Positions 15,627 through 24,912 of a stretch of DNA of 55,471 nt are shown piece by piece. This DNA comes from Bacillus sp. IITD106 (GTDB lineage Bacteria; Bacillota; Bacilli; Bacillales; Bacillaceae_C): the NCBI RefSeq assembly GCF_019459225.1, contig NZ_JAIAZY010000032.1, positions 1 to 55,471 of the forward strand, in the 5' to 3' direction. Numbering within the stretch: position 1 is the stretch's first letter; every line of letters begins with the position of its first letter. Below the pieces are notes generated by a model. That model saw only the letters and a program-made list of their open reading frames with translations, searched no databases and was not told the DNA's origin. Position numbers and translations under genes: made by a program.

Positions 15627-17468
15627 TTATAAGAGTCTTCCTTCTCTAATCATTTGTAACGCTTTGTCAAAAGGCTGGGCTTCTTTACATGCAAAAAAAG
15701 ATGAAAAAGGATCACCCCATTTATTTATCCTTTCGTTCACATTTTTAATCGTAAAATCAGTAGGATTGAGGCTATCATTTATTTCTTGCCAAAAGATTGG
15801 AGCAGCTACAAGTCCATTTGAGTGGTTTCGAACAGAATATGGAGCTACAATTGTTTTTCCTTCCGCATGCTGAATATAATCAAAATAAAGCTTCCCACCA
15901 CGGTTCTTTTTTAATCTTTCTATCGTAAAAGAATCAGGGGCGTAAGAAATCATAAACTGTGCAACAAATTCAGTAAAAACACGAGTTTCTTCCCAAGTGT
16001 ACTTGTTATTAGGAAGTGGTATATAAACTTGCATTCCTTTATTTCCTGATAACTTTACAAATGAAGTCAATGAAAAGGAATCAAGAATTTTTTTCAAAAT
16101 TAAAGAGGCTTTGATCGCTAAATGAAAATCCTCACGAGATGGAGGATCTAAATCAAATACAATCTCACTTACAAATGGACTATTGATCGTTTGGAACGGA
16201 ATATGATATTCAATTGCCAATTGATTACCTAGCCACATAAGTGTCCTCAAATTATTGCAAACAATCATCTCATTTGATTCATGTAAATATGAATCCACAA
16301 AATCTGGTGCTGAATCAGGTCTATTTTTTTGATAAAACGATTCGCCAAATTCTCCATGTGGGGCTCGAATTAACGTTAGTGGACGATTTTTTAAAAACGG
16401 CAGCATCATCGAGGAGCATTTTCTTAAATAACGCAGGAAATCTAATTTTGTGACGGAATGATTTTGCCATAAAATTTTATCTGGATGGGTAATCAAAATG
16501 TCTTGCGGAAAAGTTGCATCTGCAATTAAAAATTGTTCGTATGTGCAATCATCCGGATGTAGATCAAAACGGATTTTACTAAAAAAAGGTTCCCTCAGCT
16601 GCTGTTCTCCATTCCATTCGATATAATGCAAGTCGATACAAATGCCGGGGTGAATATAAAGAATATCCTCGTTTTTTTCTTGAGCGTTTTCGATGATGGA
16701 TTTTCGCAGTGCCGTCTTAGTTTCTAAATCCATTCCGTTAATAAAATTGCCCAAAGAAAAAATCTTTTGATCTTTAAATACCCCTACATAAAAAAATCCG
16801 TTATTTTGATCATAAGCTGTCAGAAAACAACTCACTGTTTTCCAATTTTTTATTTTGATCCAAGAAGTTGTTCTTTTGCCAGCTTCCCATAAACTATTCG
16901 TCTTTTTAGCGACGATGCCTTCACTCATGGAATTTTTCATCGTTTCAGAAATAGAAAAAAAGTCTGAAGTGGGAGGTATATATTGAACCATTGATTCTTC
17001 TCCCATATTTGGATGGAGTGAAAAACCGAGCTGCTCGCATAAAGATAAAAGCAATTCTTTTCTCTTTGTATAGATGATATTTTCAGTTGAAGCACCTTTT
17101 TGGGATAATAAATCAAAAACTAAATATTTACATGGTCTTATCCGAGAAGACTCTTCTATTTTTTGCTTTGTTTTCATTCTACCCCTTATCTGTAGCTGCC
17201 CAAAATTAGCTTTATGTTTATTTTCCAGTATAGTAATTTCTCCATCTAATATAAGGGGGAGTAGTTCGGAAGCTTTATCTCGCTTACTATGTAAGAAATC
17301 CTCCAATTCCGGAAATTGAGGCATTAAATCCTTCCCATTTCTACTCCATAAAAAACTTCTCTCTTCTGTCCACTCTAGAATACCACGGAAACCATCATAT
17401 TTAATTTCATATAGCCATTCCCCATGCTGAGGAGGTTGAAAGGCTAAAGTAGGTAGCATTGGTTTCAT
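15627..17468 (-). CDS. ligD: Multifunctional non-homologous end-joining DNA ligase LigD (ligase-polymerase)
   Basis: Seals and fills double-strand breaks together with Ku, mostly in spores and stationary cells. At 613 residues it has the B. subtilis YkoU layout. The ATP-dependent ligase domain is N-terminal, with the adenylation motif EIKYDGFRG near residue 25 and EGIVAKK later. The primase-like polymerase domain starts at about 320 and carries the catalytic FDLDPP. The phosphoesterase domain found in Pseudomonas and mycobacterial LigD is absent. The start ATG 17468 follows GAGGTG. It is divergent from ku with about 110 bp between. Confidence 0.94.
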   Translation of the reverse strand: MKPMLPTLAFQPPQHGEWLYEIKYDGFRGILEWTEERSFLWSRNGKDLMPQFPELEDFLHSKRDKASELLPLILDGEITILENKHKANFGQLQIRGRMKTKQKIEESSRIRPCKYLVFDLLSQKGASTENIIYTKRKELLLSLCEQLGFSLHPNMGEESMVQYIPPTSDFFSISETMKNSMSEGIVAKKTNSLWEAGKRTTSWIKIKNWKTVSCFLTAYDQNNGFFYVGVFKDQKIFSLGNFINGMDLETKTALRKSIIENAQEKNEDILYIHPGICIDLHYIEWNGEQQLREPFFSKIRFDLHPDDCTYEQFLIADATFPQDILITHPDKILWQNHSVTKLDFLRYLRKCSSMMLPFLKNRPLTLIRAPHGEFGESFYQKNRPDSAPDFVDSYLHESNEMIVCNNLRTLMWLGNQLAIEYHIPFQTINSPFVSEIVFDLDPPSREDFHLAIKASLILKKILDSFSLTSFVKLSGNKGMQVYIPLPNNKYTWEETRVFTEFVAQFMISYAPDSFTIERLKKNRGGKLYFDYIQHAEGKTIVAPYSVRNHSNGLVAAPIFWQEINDSLNPTDFTIKNVNERINKWGDPFSSFFACKEAQPFDKALQMIREGRLL

Positions 17469-17575
17469 CAGAAAACACACCTCGAAAAAGTAATATCGTC
17501 ACTCCAGTATTTTATGCGAATGTATTTTTTTCATTAGTAAAAACTAAAGTAAATGTAAATAGAGGTGAGATTATT

Positions 17576-18400
17576 GTGAATACGATGTGGAAAGGAAGCA
17601 TTAGCTTCGGTCTTGTAAATATACCAATTAAGCTTCATGCGGCAATAGAAGATAAAGATGTTAAATTTCGATCACTTCATCAAAAATGCCACACGCCAAT
17701 AAAATATGAAAAAGTATGCCCTGCATGTGAACAAAAATTAGACACGAAGGAAATTGTAAGGGGATATGAAGTGTCAAAAGGAAAATTTGTAATCGTGGAA
17801 GATGATGAACTACAAGAACTTAGCAATGCAAGTGGGGAAAAAGCGGTAGAAATGATTGATTTTATTAAATTGAACGAAATCGACCCTATTTATTTCAATA
17901 AAAGTTATTATATGTCTCCTGATGGCGGGGGAGTTAAAGCCTATGGACTTCTACGCAAAGCTTTGATCTTATCAGAAAAAGCGGGTATTGCTAAAATTAT
18001 GATTCGGTCAAAAGAACAATTGGCGGTAATTAGAGTTTATAATGACACATTAGTAATGGAAACGATTCATTACCCAGATGAAGTTCGAAAAGCAACGGAT
18101 GTACCTAATGTTCCAGCAGAAGACCAAGTCTCTAAAAAAGAAATTGATACTGCCATTTTACTAATAGATCAATTAACGACTACTTTTCAACCTGAGAAAT
18201 ATGAAGATGTGTATAGAAATAAAGTGCTGCAATTAATAGATGCGAAGCGTAATGGTAAAGAACTTGTCACGGCAAAAGAAAAAGAGCCTGCAGCTCCAAT
18301 GACAGATTTAATGGCAGCTCTACAAGCATCAATCGATAGAACAAAGCCAGCTGCCAAGCAGCCTGCAAAAAGAAAAAGATCTTCAAAAAAAGAAGCTTGA
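17576..18400 (+). CDS. ku: Non-homologous end-joining protein Ku
   Basis: A homodimeric ring that binds DNA ends and recruits LigD. The core opens MWKGSISFGLVNIPIKLHAA, followed by HTPIKYEKVCPACEQ and YEVSKGKFVIVEDDE, all typical of bacterial Ku. The C-terminal tail is rich in Lys/Ala/Pro (KPAAKQPAKRKRSSKKEA), as in Ku proteins with basic DNA-binding extensions. I choose GTG 17576: AGGTGA is 7 bp upstream, giving 274 residues. A longer frame from 17459 overlaps ligD and adds non-conserved residues. Confidence 0.94.
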   Translation: MNTMWKGSISFGLVNIPIKLHAAIEDKDVKFRSLHQKCHTPIKYEKVCPACEQKLDTKEIVRGYEVSKGKFVIVEDDELQELSNASGEKAVEMIDFIKLNEIDPIYFNKSYYMSPDGGGVKAYGLLRKALILSEKAGIAKIMIRSKEQLAVIRVYNDTLVMETIHYPDEVRKATDVPNVPAEDQVSKKEIDTAILLIDQLTTTFQPEKYEDVYRNKVLQLIDAKRNGKELVTAKEKEPAAPMTDLMAALQASIDRTKPAAKQPAKRKRSSKKEA

Positions 18401-18954
18401 TTTAGGTAAAGAATAAAATTTTCTATATTTATATATGTTTAAAGCTATTTTAAATGGGTAAAATACTTAAAGTTAATATACGTTCTTAGAACGATTACGA
18501 GTTGGTAATGTCGACTAAACCCTTGTGCCATAAGACTTTTTGACGAAAAAAGACGAAAAAAGATTTTGCCCATTTTCTTGCTTTTTACATACATCTCATG
18601 TATGATTAGTTTGAACTTAATAGTAAGTATATCTAGTATAAGATATGGAATCCTTTTTCTCCAATGGTTGTGTATCAACCATTGTTTGCTAATACAAATC
18701 TCACTGGCGCGGTCTAGGAGCCGTAAGGACGGGAGAGAGGAAGGGCTTTCGTTGTTTTGAATTACCAAAAGATCATGATGTTTTACCCTGTATTACCCTA
18801 GTATTATTTAATATCAATGAATATGTATGGAGTTAAATTCGCATGTTATAATGAATATCTACTCCTAATTGTGGGTATTGCTTATAATATGTGAATTTTT
18901 ATTTACACCGTAAATATGAGTAACATATTAAAAAATTTTTGGAGGTTTTTACGC
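18401..18954 (+). other. 554-bp gap between ku and the cold-shock gene
   Basis: No convincing gene. There is a palindrome CGTTCTTAGAACG near 18480 and a hairpin AATGGTTG-TGTAT-CAACCATT near 18663-18684. A GC-richer segment at about 18705-18760 stands out from the AT-rich surroundings. Two TATAAT boxes lie at 18847 and 18883, without clear -35 elements. Some of this is likely the long 5' leader usual for cold-shock genes. Confidence 0.4.
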
Positions 18955-19155
18955 ATGGCAACAGGTACAGTAAAATGGTTTAACAGTGAAAAAGGATTCG
19001 GCTTCATCGAAGTTGAAGGCGGAAATGACGTATTCGTTCACTTCAGCGCTATTCAAGGAGAAGGGTACAAAACTCTTGACGAAGGTCAACAAGTTGAATT
19101 TGAAATCGTTGAAGGACAACGTGGACCACAAGCAGAAAACGTTGTTAAACTATAA
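18955..19155 (+). CDS. cspD: Cold-shock protein (CspD-like)
   Basis: A 66-residue OB-fold RNA/DNA-binding protein that melts mRNA secondary structure. RNP1 is KGFGFIEV and RNP2 is VFVHFSAI. The acidic C-half ([26 protein letters not shown]) is close to B. subtilis CspD. ATG 18955 follows GGAGG. A longer frame from 18916 is only leader sequence. The gap in front is long, and a strong terminator follows. Confidence 0.95.
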   Translation: MATGTVKWFNSEKGFGFIEVEGGNDVFVHFSAIQGEGYKTLDEGQQVEFEIVEGQRGPQAENVVKL

Positions 19156-19171
19156 TTAAGTTCACAAATAA

Positions 19172-19198
19172 AAAACTGCCTCTCGGGGCAGTTTTTTT
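19172..19198 (+). terminator. Intrinsic terminator after cspD
   Basis: AAAACTGCC and GGGCAGTTTT form a near-perfect stem around CTCG, followed by a run of T's. Confidence 0.92.
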
Positions 19199-19223
19199 CG
19201 TGTGGTTATTACTACATACTATA

Positions 19224-20264
19224 TTACAACTCATCAAATCCGTTCAAATCGCTTGTTTTCGTATACTGGCGTGATTTTTGCTCAAAGAAATCTGTTTTTG
19301 TATCATCGAAATTGTCTACATAGGCACGTATCCACTTCATTGGATTTTCTGTATAGTCCTCATAAATATCACTTAAACCTAAAAGTCTGAGCATCTTATT
19401 GGCGCGATATTTTATATAGCCTTCCATTTCTATTAAATCGATTCCATCAATACCATTGAGAACATACCTACTCCAAATCGTTTCTTGTTCTACGGAATGT
19501 CTAAACTGATCGTATACCCAATCAGTAAACTCTTTTGTGTTGTATTCAGGGTTTTCAGCAAGCGTTGCTCTAAATAAATCGCTTATAAAACGGCCATGCT
19601 GCAGCTCATCACGATTGATATATGAAATCATTGTTGAAGTTCCAACCATTTTTTGATTTCGCGCAAGATTATAAAAGAAAGCAAATCCCGAGTAGAAAAA
19701 TAATCCTTCTAGAAGGGAAGTATATACCATTGCTTTTAAAACATTTTTAATGGTTGGATCAGATGCAAATTCGTTATAAACTTCCATAATCCGCTCGTTT
19801 CGTTTTAATAGAATCTCATCTTTTCGCCCCGTCTCAAATGAGTTATTTTGTTCAATCAAATTCGTTACAGATGAAAGAACATATGCGTAACTATGATTAT
19901 GCTCGCTTTCCTGGTCAGCAATTGTAGCCATAATGGATTTTACTGACGGATCAGTTGAATAGTGCGATATTCTAGCTGCAATATCTGTTTGCGGTCCGTC
20001 TAAAGTTGCAAGTAGTCCAATAATTTTTAAAAAAGCGTTTCTCTCCTCGTCTGATAGAGTAGGGAATTGCTTAATATCTGCTGACATATCAACTTCACTT
20101 GCACGCCAGAAAAGTGCTCGAATTTGTTCACGATGTTGATAAAAATGTGGGTAGGCAAGATCATTCCAATTCAGTATTCCGCTCGCTCTCCCACCAAAGA
20201 GAGCTGTGGATTTATTCGGATTAAGCGGATCTAAAACAACGACTTTACTAAGTACTGTTGACAA
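19224..20264 (-). CDS. nrdF: Ribonucleotide reductase class I, small (radical) subunit
   Basis: Holds the dimetal/tyrosyl radical cofactor used by the large subunit. The ligands are visible: Asp in LLATLDGPQ, Glu and His in ESEH with the radical Tyr four residues later (ESEHNHSY, the same E-3-H-4-Y spacing as NrdF), Glu in LLEGLFFYSGF and Glu/His in RDELQHGRF. So this is not a Tyr-less subclass. The start is uncertain: AAAGGAG precedes TTG 20264 by 10 bp, while a longer frame from GTG 20288 contains that ribosome site. It overlaps the flavodoxin gene and is last in the operon. Confidence 0.9.
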   Translation of the reverse strand: MSTVLSKVVVLDPLNPNKSTALFGGRASGILNWNDLAYPHFYQHREQIRALFWRASEVDMSADIKQFPTLSDEERNAFLKIIGLLATLDGPQTDIAARISHYSTDPSVKSIMATIADQESEHNHSYAYVLSSVTNLIEQNNSFETGRKDEILLKRNERIMEVYNEFASDPTIKNVLKAMVYTSLLEGLFFYSGFAFFYNLARNQKMVGTSTMISYINRDELQHGRFISDLFRATLAENPEYNTKEFTDWVYDQFRHSVEQETIWSRYVLNGIDGIDLIEMEGYIKYRANKMLRLLGLSDIYEDYTENPMKWIRAYVDNFDDTKTDFFEQKSRQYTKTSDLNGFDEL

Positions 20265-20683
20265 TGTTTCATAACTCCTTTCGTCCACGCAATGACTTTT
20301 GATTCTTGTGATCCTCTTGGACTTTGTTCAATTTTAAGTGGTTCATACGGTGAATTGTAAAATTTCGCTAGTTTTTCTGCAGCTTGACAAAATAAATGAT
20401 CGCCGCCAAATTGTGTATCTCCCGTTCCGAAAACAAAAACATAAGGGGGTTTATAGCCAATCTCATATACAAAGTCCTTTACATCTTCAGGTGTTGCGCC
20501 TTTCGCCCATGTAAAGGAACCGATCATCATTACATCAAAGAGGGAGGGATCCGGAATTTTTCCAGACCCAATTCGATACAAATCTACTTCATATCGTTCT
20601 TGCATGAGTGTCTTGGCAATCAACTCTGCTGTTTCTTTCGTATTACCGCTAAAACTTGCATAACAAATTAGGACTCGCACCAC
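20231..20683 (-). CDS. Flavodoxin encoded within the ribonucleotide reductase operon
   Basis: About 150 residues with a classic flavodoxin fold. The FMN phosphate loop is YASFSGNTKETAE near the N-terminus, the first isoalloxazine loop is GSFTWAKGATPED, and VFGTGDTQFGGDHLFCQAAEKLA follows. It sits where nrdI normally lies and may activate the NrdF cofactor or reduce it. The sequence looks like an ordinary flavodoxin rather than the divergent 130-residue NrdI of B. subtilis. It starts at one of two adjacent GTG codons (20683 or 20680) behind TTGAGGA and overlaps both nrdE and nrdF. Confidence 0.82.
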   Translation of the reverse strand: MVRVLICYASFSGNTKETAELIAKTLMQERYEVDLYRIGSGKIPDPSLFDVMMIGSFTWAKGATPEDVKDFVYEIGYKPPYVFVFGTGDTQFGGDHLFCQAAEKLAKFYNSPYEPLKIEQSPRGSQESKVIAWTKGVMKHCQQYLVKSLF

Positions 20684-22932
20684 ACACATTCCTCAATGTC
20701 CGAAGCAGTCGAACGGACGTAATATGTTGTTTTTAAGCCTGAATCCCACGCTTGTAGATGTAAATCGAGCATTACCTGGGCTTTAATATGATTTGGTACA
20801 TAGAAGTTAAACGAAATCGATTGATCAATATGACGTTGTCTTGCCGCATTTTGTAAAATAGACCAGCGTTGATCTACGATATAAGCTGAACGTCTATAAA
20901 TATCATACGTATTATGGTCCAAATCTGGAGCAACGACAGGCAATTTATAGTCTTTCTTTTCTTCGTGATAAAATGGTTTAAAAATAGGATCGATGCTAGC
21001 AGTAGAACCGGCAATGACAGATGTACTAGAGTTAGGAGCAACAGCCATTAAATATCCGTTCCTTATGCCGTGTTCGGAAACATCATTCATTAATTCCTTC
21101 CAACTTTCAGCATTTTCACTTACTAAATATCCGCGCTGTTTAAAATAATCACCTGTTTGCCAATCACTGCCTGCAAATTTTGAATATGAACCTTTTTCTT
21201 TCGCTAATTCTACACTCGCTTTAATTGTTAAGAAGGAGATACGCTCGTACAGTTCATCGGCGAATTTTACTGCATCTTCTGATTCCCATTTAATTCTTTT
21301 TTGTGCCAAAAGGTGATGCCAGCCGAAAGTACCTAATCCAATCGCTCTGTATTTTTTATTCGTTATTGTCGCTTGTTTAACGTCAATCGTATTTAAGTCA
21401 ATTACATTATCAAGCATTCTAACTTGAATAGGAATAAGCCGCTCTAAAACATCTTCTGGGATAGCTTTTCCGAGATTAATAGATGAGAGATTACAAACTA
21501 CAAAATCGCCTGCTTTTTTATATGTGATGATTGTATCGCCATCTACTGTTTCTTCATATTGAATAGTAGGGGACATATTCTGGGCGATCTCTGTACACAA
21601 ATTACTTGAGTAAATCATTCCTTTATGTTTATTAGGATTCTTTCGATTTACTTCATCGCGATAAAACATAAATGGAGTTCCTGTTTCAAGCTGTGATTTC
21701 ATAATTCTAGCCATGATCTTGATAGCAGGTATTTTTGTTTTAGATAATTTATTGTTTTCAACACATTCTTCATACTTTTCTCTAAAAGAACCTTCGCCTT
21801 TTTTCTCATCGTAAAAATCTTCAAGGGCATAACCCATCACATTTTTTACTTCATGAGGGTCAAATAAGTACCAATCTCCGCGTCTTTCCACTTGTTCCAT
21901 AAAATAGTCCGGCAAGCAAACTCCTGTAAAAATATCATGTGCTCTTTGTCTTTCATCACCATTATTCAACTTCAAATCCAAGAACGACAGTATATCAGCA
22001 TGCCATACATCTAAATAAACGGCGATTGCGCCTTTTCTGCGTCCAAGCTGGTCGACACTGACAGCTGTATTATTTAATTGTTTAATCCAAGGAATACAAC
22101 CAGAAGAGGCCCCTTTAAAGCCTTTGATTGAACTGCCGCGACTTCTGACTTTTCCCATATAGACGCCGATTCCACCACCGTCTTTAGAAAGTCTTGCAAC
22201 ATCTGTATTACTGTTATAAATTCCCATTAAAGAGTCTTCAACTGTATCGATAAAACAGCTCGATAATTGTCCGTGGGCAAGTCCCGCATTTGCAAGGGTA
22301 GGGGTAGCAACGGTCATATAAAGATTAGATAATGCCCAATAGCTTTCCGCAACTAGCTGTGACCGTCGGCTCGTGGGCTCGTCCTGCATAAGATGCATGG
22401 CAATCACTAACCAACGTTCTTGTGGAAGTTCGTATGTATTTTTTTCATGATCTGTCGCAAGATACCTTGTTGCCAAAGTATGCAGGCCGATGTAATCAAA
22501 CAGTAAGTCACGATCAGGCTCGATTAATTTCGATAACTCAATGATTTCTTCTCTACTATATTTTTCTAGTATATTAGGAGAATAGATGCCTTTCCCAGCT
22601 AATGTTTTTAATAATCCATAAAAATCCCCATATTTTAATTCTTTATCGTAAGAACGGTTGACACTTGCTTTTTTGTACAAGCTTTGTAGATAGATTTTAG
22701 CAGCATCATAGGTCCATTGTGTGTTGGCTTCATCAACATTTTCCAATGCCGTTTTAATAAGGAGGGAGGTGATATGTTCCGCCTTATACTCATCTTTTGA
22801 CTCTATACTTCTGAAGATTTTTTCGTTAAATTCCTCCGACTTAATTGAAGTGACTCTTTTAATAAATCCCTCCAGTCTCTTTCTATCAAATGTTAATGAA
22901 CGATTTCCTTGTTCTTTCAATATCGTCGTCAT
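20668..22932 (-). CDS. nrdE: Ribonucleotide reductase class I, large (catalytic) subunit with ATP-cone
   Basis: Reduces ribonucleotides to deoxyribonucleotides. The N-terminal 95 residues form an ATP-cone (EQGNRSLTFDRKRLEGFI), which senses dATP and is lacking in most NrdE proteins of about 700 residues. The catalytic barrel shows SSCFID, NLCTEI, VVCNLSSINLG and PNSSTSVIAGSTASIDP; the radical-transfer tyrosine pair is in LKTTYYVR and the redox tail is CVWC. So it mixes NrdA-like regulation with an NrdE-type operon. ATG 22932 follows AAAGGTG. Expression is predicted to be under the upstream cobalamin riboswitch. Confidence 0.93.
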   Translation of the reverse strand: MTTILKEQGNRSLTFDRKRLEGFIKRVTSIKSEEFNEKIFRSIESKDEYKAEHITSLLIKTALENVDEANTQWTYDAAKIYLQSLYKKASVNRSYDKELKYGDFYGLLKTLAGKGIYSPNILEKYSREEIIELSKLIEPDRDLLFDYIGLHTLATRYLATDHEKNTYELPQERWLVIAMHLMQDEPTSRRSQLVAESYWALSNLYMTVATPTLANAGLAHGQLSSCFIDTVEDSLMGIYNSNTDVARLSKDGGGIGVYMGKVRSRGSSIKGFKGASSGCIPWIKQLNNTAVSVDQLGRRKGAIAVYLDVWHADILSFLDLKLNNGDERQRAHDIFTGVCLPDYFMEQVERRGDWYLFDPHEVKNVMGYALEDFYDEKKGEGSFREKYEECVENNKLSKTKIPAIKIMARIMKSQLETGTPFMFYRDEVNRKNPNKHKGMIYSSNLCTEIAQNMSPTIQYEETVDGDTIITYKKAGDFVVCNLSSINLGKAIPEDVLERLIPIQVRMLDNVIDLNTIDVKQATITNKKYRAIGLGTFGWHHLLAQKRIKWESEDAVKFADELYERISFLTIKASVELAKEKGSYSKFAGSDWQTGDYFKQRGYLVSENAESWKELMNDVSEHGIRNGYLMAVAPNSSTSVIAGSTASIDPIFKPFYHEEKKDYKLPVVAPDLDHNTYDIYRRSAYIVDQRWSILQNAARQRHIDQSISFNFYVPNHIKAQVMLDLHLQAWDSGLKTTYYVRSTASDIEECVWCES

Positions 22933-22953
22933 CTTTGTCACCTTTCTTTGTAA

Positions 22954-22984
22954 AATAAAAATCCGCCCCGGGAATGGAGCGGAT
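22954..22984 (-). terminator. Regulatory terminator of the cobalamin riboswitch, before nrdE
   Basis: On the minus strand, ATCCGCTCC pairs with GGGGCGGAT (one G-T wobble), followed by TTTTATTTT. It lies between the B12 aptamer and the nrdE ribosome site. It is preceded by another hairpin, AAACGATAG / CTATCGTTT (22985-23028), which may take part in the switch. Confidence 0.85.
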
Positions 22985-23049
22985 CAAACGATAGGGAAAA
23001 GGAAGAAACTAATTTTCACTATCGTTTCATCTTCTCAATCCCCGAAGAA

Positions 23050-23232
23050 TTGAAACTCAGACAAGCAAGGCAGGTCTCCTGACTTATGCATCATCCTAGT
23101 AGGGTCCTTCCCGTATCAGCAAACCGATACAGTGGTATTTCCCGTTCGTACGCATATACAGTTGCGGGGACAGCTCCGGCATCTCACCGGATTCCCTTTT
23201 AAGCCCTGAATGGGCACCTTCACTCGTTTGAA
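23050..23232 (-). ncRNA. Cobalamin (B12) riboswitch controlling the nrd operon
   Basis: On the minus strand, the order of conserved blocks is that of an AdoCbl aptamer: GGTGCCC, then GGGAATCCGGTGAGATGCCGG, AGCTGTCCCCGCAACTGT, a CCACTGTATCGGTT block and finally the B12 box AGTCAGGAGACCTGCC. It ends about 120 bp before the nrdE start. The terminator in between implies that transcription stops when cobalamin is bound. I see no B12 synthesis or transport gene downstream. Confidence 0.95.
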
Positions 23233-23447
23233 ATCAATATATAGTATTAAGTTTCTTTTAGACTACTAAATATAGTATATATTGATAATAGCATGTGAGT
23301 TTGTGAATATCAACAAAAAAATGAATAGATTAAAAAATTGTCATATCCTGTTGAATAGTAGCTCTCATAATATCTTTGCAAAAAGTGTGTCTCACTAGTA
23401 AAAAGGTTAAAATACTATAAAAGGGCTATTACGAATAGGTGAATAAA

Positions 23448-24398
23448 ATGATTAAAACGATTGCCATTAATAAAAATGATGAACGTCAAATAAATATCGA
23501 GGTCAAGGAATTGTTAGAAGGGGATTTCCTTTGGTATTGGGTGGACTTTGATAGCCCAACAGAGGAGGAAATAAAATTATTAAAAAATCCTTTGCATTTT
23601 CATCCTTTGGCGATTGAAGACTGCATCAATACTATTCAAAGGCCAAAATTAGATTATTACGATGACCATTTCTTTTTTGTAGCCCAAGCAATAAAAGGAG
23701 AAAGCTTAATAAGAGAGGAAGTAAATTTTTTCTTAGGAAAAAATTATATCGTTACGTTTCACCAAGAAAGCTCTATAGAAGTTAATAAAGTTTGGGATCG
23801 ACTTATACAAGAAGTCAATATTGAACATTGGGATCCCATCCAAGTGCTATACCATGTCCTGGATGAAATCGTAGATAATTACTTTCCGATTGTGGAAAAA
23901 ATCGAAGACGTGTTAAATGATATCGATGAAAATTCAAATAGAAGAGCTATGAAGCTGCTGCTCCAAGATTTATACGATACGAGACATGATCTACTTTCAA
24001 TAAGACATGTTGTTTCTCCAATGAGGGATTTATTGTATCGAATACTTAATTCAGAACGGTTGAAGAACATCCGACCTAATATGGAGTATTTTTCTGATAT
24101 TCATAACCACTTAATAAAGTTATCCGAAATGATCGAAGAAAATCGGGAACTAACAACGGATATTCGAGATAGTTATCTTTCTTTAAACGCCCATCAAACG
24201 AATCGAATCATGCAAGTGCTCACTCTGATTACGACTATTTTTATGCCTTTAACCTTTATAGCCGGTATTTACGGGATGAATTTTGTGAATATGCCAGAGT
24301 TAGAATGGGAATACGGATATTTTGGAACTTTGATAGCAATGCTCTTAATAGGAACAGGCATGTTTGTGTGGTTTAAAAGTAAAGGTTGGTTTAAATAA
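23448..24398 (+). CDS. corA: CorA family magnesium/cobalt transporter
   Basis: A pentameric divalent cation channel of 316 residues. It has a large acidic cytoplasmic domain and two C-terminal membrane helices; the signature GMN follows the first one in FIAGIYGMNFVNMPE. Start ATG 23448 has AGGTGA 5 bp upstream. It stands alone, divergent from the B12-controlled nrd operon. CorA proteins can carry Co2+, but no link to the riboswitch can be shown. Confidence 0.93.
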   Translation: MIKTIAINKNDERQINIEVKELLEGDFLWYWVDFDSPTEEEIKLLKNPLHFHPLAIEDCINTIQRPKLDYYDDHFFFVAQAIKGESLIREEVNFFLGKNYIVTFHQESSIEVNKVWDRLIQEVNIEHWDPIQVLYHVLDEIVDNYFPIVEKIEDVLNDIDENSNRRAMKLLLQDLYDTRHDLLSIRHVVSPMRDLLYRILNSERLKNIRPNMEYFSDIHNHLIKLSEMIEENRELTTDIRDSYLSLNAHQTNRIMQVLTLITTIFMPLTFIAGIYGMNFVNMPELEWEYGYFGTLIAMLLIGTGMFVWFKSKGWFK

Positions 24399-24433
24399 AA
24401 AAGATATGGAATGTCAACAAAGCATTCCATATC
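24397..24433. terminator. Hairpin between corA and the convergent VOC gene
   Basis: GATATGGAATG and CATTCCATATC form a perfect 11-bp stem. The minus strand continues with a T run, so it terminates the VOC gene; on the plus strand the tail is poorer. Confidence 0.75.
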
Positions 24434-24442
24434 ATTACTTAT

Positions 24443-24859
24443 TCAATCGCCTTGATAGCTAAATTGCCAGCATACACCAAACTTGTCTATTAATTGCCCA
24501 TAAGACTTACTAAAGAACGTTTCTTGCATCTCCATTGTAATTTCCCCGTCTTCACCCAGTTTCGTAAAGGCAGATTTCATTTCATCCAATTTATTACTGA
24601 CGATCGCTAAGGTGATATTATTGCCTACAGTAAAAGGCATACCTTGCATTGTGTCGGAAAACATGACATCACTGTCAAAAATGTTCAGTCGAGCATGCAA
24701 GACTAAATTGTTCATTTCTTCTGTATTCGGGTGATCAGGATGTGGAGGTTGATCCCCGAAAGTCATAATTTCCGGAGCTCCCAGATTAAAAACTTGTACG
24801 TAATATTCTACAGCTTCACGACAATTCCCATTGAAATTCATATAGACATTTACTGGCAT
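24443..24859 (-). CDS. VOC (glyoxalase/PhnB-like) family protein
   Basis: A 138-residue protein with the PhnB-like pattern: VYMNFNGNCREAVEYYVQVF at the start, MFSDTMQG in the middle and the closing YGQLIDKFGVCWQFSY. Members bind small ligands or metals; many are of unknown function, some give antibiotic or stress tolerance. The start is ATG 24859, about 10 bp behind AAGGAG. It lies just downstream of an MFS exporter on the same strand. Confidence 0.85.
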   Translation of the reverse strand: MPVNVYMNFNGNCREAVEYYVQVFNLGAPEIMTFGDQPPHPDHPNTEEMNNLVLHARLNIFDSDVMFSDTMQGMPFTVGNNITLAIVSNKLDEMKSAFTKLGEDGEITMEMQETFFSKSYGQLIDKFGVCWQFSYQGD

Positions 24860-24912
24860 TTCCAACACGCTCCTTAGCGTAATATACATTTATTATATAC
24901 AGGTTTTCCCAA

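Noticed and set aside
18445-18768. 107-residue minus-strand ORF between ku and cspD
   Set aside because: No ribosome site, no recognisable domain and an unusual composition; the region reads better as leader and spacer DNA.
22985-23232. Riboswitch serving corA on the plus strand
   Set aside because: The aptamer blocks and the terminator read in the correct order only on the minus strand, towards nrdE.
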